Source: Erythrophleum ivorense (lineage: Eukaryota; Streptophyta; Magnoliopsida; Fabales; Fabaceae). From it: 64,000 bases of DNA. Where the stretch lies: the NCBI GenBank assembly GCA_026724425.1, contig JAIUCV010000346.1, forward strand, positions 310,001-374,000, in the 5' to 3' direction. Within the stretch, counting starts at the first letter, position 1. Every line of letters begins with the position of its first letter. Below the pieces are notes generated by a model that did no database searches, had not been told where the DNA came from, and worked only from the letters and a program-made list of their open reading frames with translations. Both the position numbers and the translations under genes were made by a program. Positions 34,780 to 46,503 of the stretch are shown one piece after another.

Positions 34780-37705
34780 GTCCACTTTTGTATTGGACAA
34801 ATGTGGATATTCTTTTTGTTAAGGAAATAAAAAATATTTTGAATATGTTGTTGGTTTTGCTATGCTAAGTAATGGTTTAAATGCTTTGAATTTAGATTAT
34901 GTTTCTGCTCAATCTAATGATCTTCCTATTAATGTTGTGGTTGGATACAAAGGTCATAGAGTTGATGAAAACTCTTTTATATTATGGCATAGATGTCTAG
35001 CACACATTTTTAGAGAAAGGATAGAAAGAATGGTTAAATAGGGTGTTTTGCATAATTTTGATTTCTCTTATTTTGACTCTTAGGTTGATTGCATCAAGGG
35101 AATTTCCTTAGTAGATCTAGGAATGAAATTGCAAATAGGAAATAAGGAATCTTATACTTGATTCATACAAATATTTATAGATCTATTACTCTTATTGCTC
35201 TAGCCAGATATCAGTATTACATCACTTTTGTTAATGATCATTCTAGATATGGTTGGATTGATCTTTTGCATGAAAAATCAAAATCTTTAGATGCTATTAA
35301 GGCTTTCATAGCTGCAATTGAATTGAAAATTGGCAAATACATTAAGTGCATGAGATTTAACAAGGGTGGTAAGTATTATGGAAGATATACAGAGATAGGT
35401 AAAAGTCCTAGTTCATTCACTTTGCTTTTGTAGGAATGTGGTATTAAGACTTAGTATACCATGCCTAGCACCCTTAAGCAAAATGAGGTTGTAGAAATGT
35501 GAAATTGTACCTTGATGGACATGATGAGATGTTTGCCTAGTCATTCCTCTTTTCTTGAATTTTTATAAGTGATGCCCTAAGAATAGTTGCATATATACTC
35601 AATCAAGTTCCCAGTAAAATAGTTCCTAAAACTCCATATAAGCTAATATTTGGTAAGAAACCTAGATTGAGGCATTTTCGTGTATGGGGTTATAAGGCAA
35701 ATGTGAGACCATACAAATCTAGATTCAATATCTATAAATGGTTTCTTTATCGGCTACTATATAGGTTCTCAGGGTATCAGGTTATATTGTCTCACTCATT
35801 CTATATACTAAAGTCATTAAGTTTGGTTGAACAATTTATTTTGAGGATGCCCTAGATAATAGGAGTCATGTGCCTTATGTCATTGGCATTTGAGATGAGA
35901 ATATTGTTGTACCTATACCTATACGACTTCCTCATCTATATATGATCCTCCTATAGGGGATGTTTATACTCAAGATCTAGTTAATGATGATGGAGAACCA
36001 CCTGTTATGCATGTTGAAGGACTTAATGATATTGATGATATTATTGCTTTGAGATGGTCACAAAAAAATTTACAAACTTGCAATCTCAAATGGTTATATG
36101 GTTTATTTATAGAAACATGAGTTTGATATGATTGATATTTCATATTTAGTCTCCTTTCAGTGAGATATATTAGGTCCTCACTCATCAAGTTTAAGAAGTC
36201 ACAGAATTGTTTAAAGGTTGTAAGGCTATTGGCTGCAAGTGGTTCTTTAAGACCAAATGTAAGATCATAAGAGAAGTTGAGGGGTATAAAACTAGACTTG
36301 TTACAATGGGCTACAATCAAATCAAATGTGTTGATTATATAAAGACCTTCTCATAATGTCTACTAAAGATTTTTTTAAAGTTGTTACGGCCCTAGTTGCT
36401 CATTATGACTTATAACTTGACCAAATAGATGTTAAAATTGTCTTCTTTAACAAAAGCTTGTCTAACGATGTTTATATGGCTTAACTAAGTGGTTTTGTTG
36501 AATTTGGAAATTAGTACTTAGTGTGCAAATTAAATAGATCCATCTATAGGTTGAAACAAGCTTCAAGGCAGTGGTATTTGAAATTTGATAAGGTTATGAA
36601 CTCACCTGGCTTTGTATAGACATTTTCAAATTAGTGCATCTTCTAGAAAATTGATGAGAGCAACTTCATTATCCTTGTGTTGTATGTTGATGATATACTT
36701 CTAGCCAATAATTATATTAACCTTCTAAATAAAACTAAACATATGCTTTCATGTTACTTTGATATGAAAGATCTTGGTGAGACCTCTTATGCTCTTAGGA
36801 TTCAAAACCATCATGACAAGTCTTGTAAAGTTCTTGGTTTGTATTAAGGAACATACTTTGACTAGGAGCCCAAGAAGTTTAATATGCATTCTCATTCCTC
36901 CTGTGCTATGTACATGTTTAAAAAGGTAAAAGGTTGTTTAGATCACAGTGTCCTCAAAATGATTTAAAAAGGATTGAGATGGCTAGAATTCCTTATGCTT
37001 CCACTGTTAGTAGCTTGACATATGCTCTAGTGTGTATTTGTCCGAATAAAGCCTTTGCTATACATGTACTTGGTAGATGCTTAAGCTATCCTAGTGAGAT
37101 CATTAAAAGTCATAAGGTACTTATAAAGTATTAAAAATCGCATGTTGACATATAGAAGATTTGATCCACTTGAGAGTGTTAGATACATGGATTCATATTA
37201 TGCAAGTTGTGGTGATGATTGGAAATATACTTTTGGCTACATTTGAGTTGTCTCTTGGAAAAATATCAAACAGATACTTATAGGTATTTTAACTATAGTG
37301 GTAATGTGCATTGCTTGTTATAAGGCTACTTGTTAGGCAATATGGTCAAGGAAACTAGAATTTGGCATGCGCATTGTTGAGAGTATATCATGAGCCTTGA
37401 TCATCTATTATGATAATGCATCTATCATATGCTTCTTGCAAAATCATAGAAATTCCAATCAAACTAAGCATTTTGATATCAAACTCCTATTTATTAACAA
37501 AAAGATTAGTGAATTTTATAATTGGATTGAGCATATTTCGATGGATCATATGCTAGCTAATCCATTGATTAAGGGTGTACTCGTAGGAGTCTTTCATAAA
37601 AATGTAACTCATATAAGTCTTGTAAAATCCTTTGATAATACCTTGGTTTTATGGGATTATAAGTTATGTACATCAAGGAAATTTTTATGTATTTTGACAC
37701 CTTGA
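34780..37705 (+). pseudogene. copia-1 pol remnant (GAG-pre-integrase, integrase, RT, RNase H)
   Basis: Domains appear in Ty1/Copia order: a GAG-pre-integrase motif LWHRCLAH (34983-35006), the integrase core (about 35160-35520), the integrase C-terminal region with FRVWGYKA (about 35676-35700), reverse transcriptase with SIYRLKQASRQWY (about 36540-36580) and the catalytic YVDD (36683-36694), and RNase H (about 37140-37560). Integrase before RT is diagnostic of Copia. In integrase the first catalytic Asp is Asn (35170-35172), the second is Asn (35359-35361) and the Glu is kept (35494-35496). Many stops and frame breaks occur. The element is dead although the RT active-site motif survives. Confidence 0.85.
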
Positions 37706-38978
37706 TTATGAAATACAAATGGATATATGTCATTTTGTATTCCATTTTATTCAATATTGAAAATTTACTAGCATCTATATCATTGTTTTCCCCATTGGAT
37801 TCAATGTATCTATTTTGCTATTTCATTACTGGATTTATGGTTTAGTGCTTATTGATTGTTTGATATTCTTAATGTATATGGATTGCTCTATTCTTGATAG
37901 ACTTAACAATTAATTATTGCTATCCAAGTGAGAGATTATTAGAATTATTTTAATTATAATATGGATTAGCATTAATCAATTGTTGAACTAATTAACAAAC
38001 TCTGTTTATTAATATCATACAATTAGCTTATGTCTAGCACTAACCTTAAATGGATTGGATCATATGAATAGGTAGCCATAATAGGTAGGAATATCCATGA
38101 GTCTATTTGGAAAACTTGTAAGACATTTTAGAGGTTAGTTATCCTATTTATATTGACTATGTGCATTGTTGTTAATTCACATGCCTTATCATAAACATGC
38201 AAGTGAGAAACCCCTTTCATGTGTGATGTGTAATTTGTGAGTTGCTTCCTACCCCTTTCTCTAATTTCATATTCTCTCCCTTCTTTCTACCTTTTCCTTT
38301 CTTCTCTTTTCATTTTGCATGCTAGGGCTTGAAGGAGACATGCATGGATCAAAGCTTGTTTTCAGGTTTTATTTAGCTTGTTAATTAATTTTTTTTCCTT
38401 TTGGATTGTTTATTAGTGCGTATATGTTTGGATTCATTTATAATAAGTAACTAATGATTATTTATGAATTAATTTGTACTAATTTATTTTCACAAAGTTC
38501 TAATTAAAGCTTTCTAAGAGAAAAATAAGCACTTATACAAACATTAGAATAGTTTTAGCAAATTTGATTTTAAAATGATTTTGATATCCTCATTAACTTT
38601 TTCATCGCACATATGATAGTAAAAATTATTTGATAAACTCTAGTTGCATTCTTACACATACACACATATATGTATAATTAATTACTTAAGTGCTTACCTC
38701 ACTTGGATGGACTAATTACTAGTATCCTATTGAAGCTTATTTTAGTTTATTTTATGCTTTGGCACATTGAAAGATTTAAACTCTTAACACTACTTATATC
38801 CTTACTTCACCCCTATCACATGTGTTATCTCAAGTGGTTCTATTGAAGCTTCTACTTTACTAATTAAGCACTTATTAATTGATAATTGCTATGTGTATGT
38901 GTGTGTTTGTTTGTTTGTTTGTTTGGATTAACTTATTATAATTACTTACATTGTTTCTCCATCAACTACTTTTAAGTT
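37706..38978 (+). mobile_element. copia-1 3' region and probable 3' LTR
   Basis: After RNase H, CCAAGTGAGAGATTATTAGA (37924-37943) looks like a decayed Copia polypurine tract joined to an LTR start at 37937. The following roughly 1 kb has LTR-like features (pyrimidine-rich tract about 38245-38310) but no well-matched 5' partner. A (TTTG)n run is at 38904-38925. Confidence 0.45.
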
Positions 38979-38983
38979 ATTTT
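38979..38983. repeat. Target-site duplication ATTTT of copia-2, left
   Basis: ATTTT directly precedes TGTTGGAAAC at 38984 and matches 50794-50798 directly after TTCCAACA. Confidence 0.85.
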
Positions 38984-39366
38984 TGTTGGAAACAAACAAC
39001 ATAGGCTTGAAGCACTTAGCTGTAGCAATAGATCTAATTAAATAATTACCCTTACATGGTAGATTATAGTTACAGGTCAAACTCTAATTTTAGATTCATA
39101 AAGAGGAGTGTTCTTAGAAAGTTATATCCTTTCTAAACTCTTTCTCAGATATATAATTGAATTAAAAAATTCTCTCTTTTTTATGTTATTTGTATATTTT
39201 AGCACATAGGATATGTGCTAAAGTAGTAAGAACTAACTCATTTTCTTATGATGTTGTTAAGGTTATAAGGGCATCTATGAAAGGATTTGCTATTTTTTTA
39301 AGATTCATATAGTAATGAAGTAGGGATCTATTCACTTGGTTTCCAATTGTGGTCTTTAAGCACATG
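38984..39366 (-). repeat. copia-2 3' LTR, outer part
   Basis: 383 bp of LTR, beginning TGTTGGAAACAAACAACATA on the plus strand. The remaining 119 bp are at 42060-42178, beyond the inserted solo LTR. Confidence 0.75.
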
Positions 39367-39445
39367 TGTAACAACCGGGAAAAAAGACAAGAAAAAAAGA
39401 GAAGCTGAGAATTTTTGAAGTTCTGAAAATTTTTTAAGTTTACTA

Positions 39446-39680
39446 GCTATAGCGAGAAATGGCCTAGCTATAGCGAATGTACCTGTTCGCTATAGTAAGA
39501 AAAGGGTCTAGCTATAGCGAGAGTGCCTTTTCGCTATAGCGAAAATGCTTCTAGCGATAGCGAGTGCAGGCATCCCATACAAAAATCAGGGAACTGCTCG
39601 CCGTAGCGCGCGATGTAGCGCAAGCAGGGGTCTAGAACTGATACGTGCTCGCCGTAGCGATGGTTATACTTCACTATAGC
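39446..39680 (+). repeat. Array of GCTATAGC palindromes in family B LTR
   Basis: Exact GCTATAGC is at 39446-39453, 39467-39474, 39511-39518 and 39533-39540. Variants are GCTATAGT (39489-39496), GCGATAGC (39554-39561), GCCGTAGCG near 39600 and 39651, and CACTATAGC near 39672. Most sit in CGCTATAGCGA context. Spacing is irregular (14-35 bp). Confidence 0.92.
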
Positions 39681-40409
39681 AAGGATTAGTCCGGAAAAAT
39701 GTAAAAAAAGAAATTTGACTTCTTAAAGCGTCTAAACTCTTCCTTTCTCCTTTAACCGACCTAAGCTTTGTCCAAGCATAGAAAAAAGGCTTGAGAGAGA
39801 GAGGGAAACTAGGAGAAACTAAGAGAGAAAGAAAGGAAGCTAAGGAAGAAAGGTAAGAACCTTTAAAGCTCTTTATGCTTCTTCTTCTTGATTTTATTCT
39901 TCTCCTTCTAAGCTTCCTTTCCATGGGTTGTTGAGTAAAAAAGCTCTGTTCTAGTCAAGAATGAGCAAGAAACTTATGTATCTTCACTTCTTCTTCTTTG
40001 CTTTCCTTTCTTGAGAGCTTGAGAGAGGAAGAAGAGTTAGTGGAATTCTAGAGAGAGAAAATCCCTAGTTCTTACATATTTAGTGGAGTTTGCCTTGATG
40101 AAGAGCCCCCTAACTTGTGAGTGTTTATTTAAGTTATAAGAGAGTAATTCCATGCTCTTTGTTGTGTTTAGGCTCAAGAGAAGCAACTCCATCTAGTTGT
40201 GATTGTGAAACCAAGAAGAGAGAAGAGAAATTGAAAGGGAAGGCTTGTGTTGGCCGATAAGGTAGCTCTCCATTCTTTCTTGTTGCATTCTTGGATGTGT
40301 AATAGTCATTGTATACTTGTATATGCGCTTATATTGTGAGACATACCATTTGATATTACCTTGATGCATTGGTACCAATATACTTGTGTTTTGAGTTATG
40401 AAAATTGCT

Positions 40410-40535
40410 CGGGTGAGGTGGTGCCAAAAGTCCTTTGAGACGGGTGAGGTGGAGCCAAAAGTCCCTAAACCAAAGGTGAGGCCAATCCGAAAGTCCCAAA
40501 AACTCGGGTAAGGCTAGACCAAAAGTCCATAGAGC
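40410..40535 (+). repeat. Four-unit imperfect tandem repeat, about 31 bp
   Basis: Units carry CGGGTGAGGTGGNGCC followed by AAAAGTCC. The last two units are diverged. A related repeat is found in reverse at about 56440-56595. Confidence 0.85.
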
Positions 40536-42165
40536 TTATTCTTGGCATTGATATAAAACCATGGCATGAAAAGCATGTGTTGTGTAATTGTGAATGGTTT
40601 TCATGCTTTGACTTATTTATATGCCTTGATTGCTTCCTTGAATGAGTGTGTGAACTATTGAGATTCCCTGAATCTCACCCCTTCCCTCTCCTATCTTAAC
40701 ATGTTAGGTGGAGCTCAAGGAGAACCAAGTGCACACTAAGGAGCCAATTGAGCATGCTTAGGAAAGCTAAAGTGCTTATGTATACATATTCTTTTGAGAT
40801 GTAAATATTTGAGCAAGTGTAGAAATATGTATAAATAATGTATGAACTATGTAGAGAGCCAAAGCAATGGAAATGTGGAATTTAGCCCTTTTGTGGCTTA
40901 TACGTAATAGTGTATTTTGGCCCATAGCATAGTAAATTTGAAATGATGATGATTTGGATCACTTGAGCATTTCATATATGCTATGTTTATACTTTAAAAC
41001 TTGCCCAAGAGGTGTTAGAACATGTGGGAGGCCATTTGGACTCACTTTGAACCATTTTGGGCGCCAAAACCGCCAAATTTGTGAGCTCTGTCAAGATATG
41101 ACTAAATGAGCTCTTATTGATATGAAATTTGGCATGCCTCTAGAGCCTATTGAGAGCTTCTTGGGAAGCTAAATTAGGTAATATTTGGAGGTTTATGGAA
41201 TATTTGGTGAATTGTTGAATTTGGAGAATTTTCTAGTTTTGGTTATTGTACTGTGTAATTAGGTCTGAAAATGAATCTGTGTCGTTCATGGACCAAACGT
41301 TGTCCGATTGTCATAAAATTTTATGGGCATAAACTAGATATCTACAGTGACCTATACCAACTAGAAGCACCTCAATCGAAGGTCTGTAGAGGGAGAAAGA
41401 ACTTTCTGAAGTTCTGTGTCGGTACCAAGGAAGCCATCTGACCTTCGTTACTGTTCCATCAGTTTTTGAGGTCCAAGGGCTACTAAAATGATCTGAACTT
41501 ATTTTTTCCCTCTCGTTAACATCTGTAGCTTTTTTCCTAGATTATATTTTTGTGGAATTAGTTATGGATTTTCGAAGTTCATGATAGCAAGCTGCACCAG
41601 TACTAGGGACAGCCGGACCTCTGTCTCTTTTTCGATGTCAAACATAGTTCAAATGCTGAGATTGTGGTTGGACATATTTTTAGTGTAAATTTAATACTTA
41701 GATCTTTCTAGAGAGCTATGGTTTGCTTGATTCTTATTTTTTTAGAATTAGTTATGGTTTTCCAAAGTTAGAACCAAAAATTGACTTTTTGGCTCATTTG
41801 AGAAATTGTATTTTCTCGATTTTTGGCTTCATATTCGTGGTTTATGAGTTTTTTTATGCTATGTACAAGTTTTATAAATGGAGTTTGAGTGGAGTATGTG
41901 ATTGATGGATTCATAGGACCCACGGGGCAAAATATGAGCGTTTAAACCCCGTTTTATAGCATGAAAATGCCATGGTTTATACTTGTTCTTTGGAAATCAT
42001 ATGGAATCAAGCCTAGAGGGAGATTAGTTAGAGTTAAGTCATTATGGTGTTATAACATGTAACATGAACGCTGTGGTGTTTCTTTTACCTTGTAAGAGTG
42101 TTTATCAATTTTATTTATTGGTTAAGACCGTACAAATTATAGTCTAGACACACATAATATCTAAC

Positions 42166-42214
42166 TTGAATTCTACCATTTCACTTGCCTCTTAAGTGAA
42201 ATGGTAGAATTCAA
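42166..42214. repeat. Perfect 21-bp inverted repeat at copia-2 LTR/polypurine junction
   Basis: The left arm 42166-42186 and right arm 42194-42214 are exact reverse complements around a 7-nt loop. The left arm spans the LTR start (to 42178) and part of the polypurine tract. The right arm is an inverted copy of that junction. Confidence 0.95.
42179..42193 (-). other. copia-2 polypurine tract
   Basis: On the minus strand AAGAGGCAAGTGAAA abuts the LTR start TGGTAGAATTC, a decayed form of TGTTGGAATTC. It is purine-rich and correctly placed. Confidence 0.65.
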
Positions 42215-43593
42215 TTTATATAATTATACTTTTTGGATCTCATCTCGATTTACTCCTTTTCTTTTGTCAAGGCAACATCTTTTTATTTTGTTTTTGTGGT
42301 CTTTCTTTTTTTGTCAAATCAATGCTTCTATTGCCTCACATGGCTTCTTGTATTACTACTAAACATGTTATGAACTATGCTTCCATAGTTGATAGTGCAA
42401 TGCATCTATGCTTATTGCTGCTCCATGATATCACTCCCTTATTTAGAAAGAATGTGTATTTGGAAGTCAATTTTCACTCATTAAAATTTTTGTCCCAATC
42501 TATATCAAAGTATCATACCATGTGCAAATCACTTCCTTGACAACATAATGCATAGTTAGTAGTACCATTCAAGTATCTTCAGATTCTCTTGATAACTTTC
42601 CAATGCTTTTGATCTATATTTGATTGGTACCAGCTCATAATGCCAATTGTATAACAAATGTCCTATCTTTTATGCATCATTGCATATGTTAAGTTGCTAA
42701 CAACATTGAAGTAAATGAAATTTTCCATAACTTTCCTTTTAGATTTAGTCTAAGGACACATCTTATAACTTAAATTATTGCCTCTTACTATAGGGGTATC
42801 TATGGATTTGTAGTCTTTCGTGTTAAAATGCTTAACAATTTTCTTAATGTTATTTTCTTGCGAAAGAGAAATCAATAATCAATTTCTCTAAGTGATCTTT
42901 ATTAATTTCCACTTCAAGAATGTATTCTACCTCACCTATATCTTTTATCCAAAAATCTAAAGATAGCCATTCTTTAACAATTAAGATTGACTCTAGATTG
43001 TTAGTTAACAGAACATCATGCATATAAAGGGATAATATCACAATGATCTTCATTAATCATTTGAAATTCATATGATGTCATTGTTTGATAAAATTTCAAA
43101 TATCATTGTCTAGATGATTGTCTTTTTGTTCTATTCCCTTTTCAACAAAACCTAAAAGTTGTCCTGTATAAATTTTTTTATATAGTTCTCTACTTAAAAA
43201 TGAAAATTTTTATATCTATTTGATATAGTTCCAAGTCTAGACTTGCAACTATAGCTAGAATTAATCTAATCAAATTAAATCACATAATAGGTGAAAATGT
43301 ATCTTTGTAATCTATAACTTCTTGCTGTGTATACCCCTTAACAACTAAATGAACCTTATATTTTCAATAGCTCCATCTAATTTCCTTTTAATTTTGAAAA
43401 TCCACTTGTTTCCAATTACCCTTTGGCCAAATGGCAAACTAGTTAAGTCTCAAACTTTGTTTGTCCTCAAAGAATCCATTTCTTTTCCATTGTTCCCTTC
43501 CATTTTTCCTTAGGAAGGAATTGTAGCATTTCATCATCTTGTAAAATAACTATTAATATTGCCCCTTTAATCTCGAACTATCATTTGGGCACA
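42215..43593 (-). pseudogene. copia-2 RT and RNase H remnant
   Basis: Reading leftward, 43053-42850 encodes a Copia RT segment, IVILSLYMHDVLLTNNLES followed by WLSLDFWIKDIGEVEYILEVEI. The catalytic YVDD is YMHD here (43026-43015), so the active site has lost one aspartate. The segment at about 42800-42560 resembles the linker to RNase H in translation, with stops. The upstream part of RT is separated from integrase by the family D LTR. The enzyme cannot be functional. Confidence 0.75.
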
Positions 43594-46300
43594 TTTACAT
43601 CCTGAAAAATATGTAAAATGGATTATGAAGGAAAAATAATTAAATTACGGATCATTAAGGAAAAATAATTTAAATAAGAGATTATTGAGGAAAATAAATG
43701 TATTAGGGACTTTTGAGGAGAAATAATTTATTTAGGAAATTTTGAGAAAAATAAATTTATTTATTGGCTTTAAATTGATTAAATGAAAATTAATAAGTGG
43801 CTTTACGAAAAAATAATAAGAGCTAATTATCCCCTAAGGTTTAGTTAAAACATGATTAGAAGGGCCTAAAAATGGAGAATAAGCTGAAACCCATTAAGAT
43901 AGTAAAGCCAATGTCCCTATAACCTATAACTGATGACCTAACTCACTTAAAACACCCAGTTAAACCTAACTATCTCCCTTCACTTAGCCAAATGCATGTA
44001 CAATACAAAAGAAAGAATGTAGAAAATGTTGAAGAGGAGAGAAAGTAGAGGGCTTGGATTTAGGTCTCCGATCGATAAGAAGGAGGCATTTTTGGTTCAA
44101 GTGTTGAGAAAAATGATCCTCTCCTTCTCCTCTTTCTTTTGAACTGAATAGCTCATGATTTGATGGTGCTTTGTAAGACCCTTGATTGAAGAATTTGGGA
44201 TTTTTGTAATGTTTTTAGTGAAGAACTGAAGGAAGAGGCTATAACACACATTAGGTAAGTATTTCCCCTCCATTTGTGATGTTATCTTGTTTAAACTTCA
44301 TCTTAAAGGTTGACTTTGATGTGGTGGCATTTGTATGTGCGAAAATTCAAGAGACCCATTATGGAAACTTTGGATCTTGAACTTATATAAGTGTTCTAGA
44401 ACTATAGGAAGTTTGGGTAAGGTAAAACTATATGATTTATAATGTATTTGGTTAATGGATTAAGGTTCCCATTGGATTAATGAGTATATGTTTGTGTTCA
44501 TGATTGCTTTAGGCTTGTGTTGCTTCTTAGAAGGTAACGATAACTAGTTGGAGAGTTGTAGACATTATTTGAGGTAATTGGGGTTAATTCCATTCATATT
44601 TGTTTGAGTAATCATGATTGATAGCTTATACATACATGTTAGTATTTATATGATGTTGTGTTTAAGTTTGACTAATTGTTATATTTCATTGTGCACCTTG
44701 TTAATGTTTCCTAATTATCATCATAGATCTTTTAGTATGTTTTGATGGGAGGGAAAGTAGTGGACCTTGTCAGTATGTTTGAACTGCTTGTGGGAAATAG
44801 TGAACTTTGTTGGTGTGTCTTGCACACTGAAAGTGATTGCCAATGACTATGTTATATACAGTAGTAACATAATTGATATTAAACTTATTTAGTATGGTAG
44901 CTTGAATATGGCACATTTTATGATTTTTGTATGTTCAACATTGATCCTAATTATATATATAAATGTGAATGGAATTGCTTGTTGGTTACTAGGATTTTAT
45001 GTCTCATCCTTGTTGTGGGCTAACATTTCTAGGTGAAGGACCAAGCTTTAGCAAGGAGAACCAAGTGACAAACTAACTAATTAAACTAGGCATATTTTGT
45101 AATAGCTGATGTTTTAATTCATGTTTTGGTAACTTGTAATTATCTTGCAACTTGTGATATGAAATCCCAAGTGTAGGATTTCTTTTGTGTTTTGTACATG
45201 TAAGAATAGCAACTAGGACCCTATATAATACTTAATTCTTTTATAAAGGGATTTTACATGCAATTATGGTTTACATTGTAATTGTCATGCGAATGATAGT
45301 GGATTATACGTATTGATGACTTTTTAGCATGATTGGACTTACTTGGGGTGTTGATCCCTACCTTGTTGGTTATGTATAAGGTTCCTGTGTATGGTTTTTG
45401 AGGATGTGGAATGGTTGATGAAATGGTTGATAATTGGATACTTAAAGCTAGGGAAAGTTAACAAGTTAAATTTTGATTTATAGAGATTTAGGCCATAGGG
45501 GTAGCACTTTAAGGTTGGTTTTAGGTATTGAAATTTTCCTTAATAGGTTATAACGGTGTTGGTAAAGGTTAGAATGGGTTTGGAACCATGGAAAATTACT
45601 TTGTGGGATTTTTAGGGTTTTAATGGAAAGGTGTGCACTTGGAGGACAAAACGGTTTAGTTTGGGAAGAGTGAGCCTTATAGTGTTATCAGGTCCTTATG
45701 TATGCTTATGGATGGTTTTTGGATGGTAGAATTATTAGGAAGAGCTTGTCATGAGAGGATTGGGTGTTTTTCCTTAGTGCAGAATTCAGGTTACTAGATC
45801 TATCATGACCAATTAACTAACGTGGCCTTTAAGAAAATGTGTCATTCTGTAAGGGATCAATCAACAACTTGCTTAAGACTAATTGGTTGAGCTTCCATTA
45901 ATAGTTGACCACTCTATGGAGGCTAGTCAACTACTTTACCCAAGAGTAGCCATTTTTCTAAGCAATATCAATCAAGCCTTTCAACAATCCTTTTAAGAAG
46001 TCTTAGTGATTTCTATTGGCACCAAGGAAAAGATGTTATTTACCATATTTTGGTATTCTATCATTTTAGAACTAGTAGTGAGAACTCGATCTCTAGAAGC
46101 TAATTCTAATTGGCAAGGTTTGAAAGAGCTTGACCAGAGCGAATCATAACTCTAGTTGTGCTAGAGTTCACCCATGTGCCCAATACTTTAGGAAGTTTTA
46201 CTGATTTCTACTAGCTCCAAGGAAAAGATTGTTTTTTAAGAAAGCTTATAGGTTGGTTATGATCAAGTCTGGGTTTAAAATAGATTAACATATTTAAATG
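43594..46300 (+). mobile_element. Long LTR of family D nested in copia-2 pol (right end uncertain)
   Basis: It begins TTTACATCCTGAAAAATATG, a decayed TGTAACATCC-type start, and contains LTR landmarks shared with family A such as GTGGGCTAACATTT (about 45015-45030). It interrupts the Copia frame between integrase and RT. Near its 3' part are AGTTGACC (45903-45910) and AGTCAACT (45925-45932) words and a roughly 55-bp duplicated segment (about 45990-46043 and 46189-46240). No clean target duplication was found, and the end lies between about 46250 and 46510. Confidence 0.55.
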
Positions 46301-46503
46301 TTTCAATTGGATTTATATTTTTAATGTTTCATCATTCTTGCTTTCACCATGGCTTTAACTTAATTTTTGTTTATTTAATTTCCTTAATTTTGTCCACCTA
46401 ATGTATTAGGCATTACGGTTACTCCTAAGTAGTAGGATAGCAAGTGCATCTTTTTTACTTTACTCCAAATTCTCAGTTGGTTGTATAAGACTCTCACTTG
46501 GAT

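Larger units (their letters stand above)
39367..42054 (+). mobile_element. Solo LTR of family B inside copia-2 LTR
   Basis: A 2688-bp unit starts TGTAACAACCGGGAAAAAAG and ends GGTGTTATA (one transition from TGTTACA), with a perfect ACATG target duplication. No interior or second LTR is present. Near its 5' end is an array of CGCTATAGCG words (39446-39680), and in the middle a four-unit GGTGAGG repeat (40410-40535). A segment near 41100-41230 matches, in reverse, about 55700-55830 in the solo LTR 54861-58508, so the two belong to related families. Confidence 0.88.
39362..42059. repeat. Target-site duplications ACATG around family B solo LTR
   Basis: ACATG at 39362-39366 and 42055-42059 directly flank 39367-42054. 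Confidence 0.9.
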
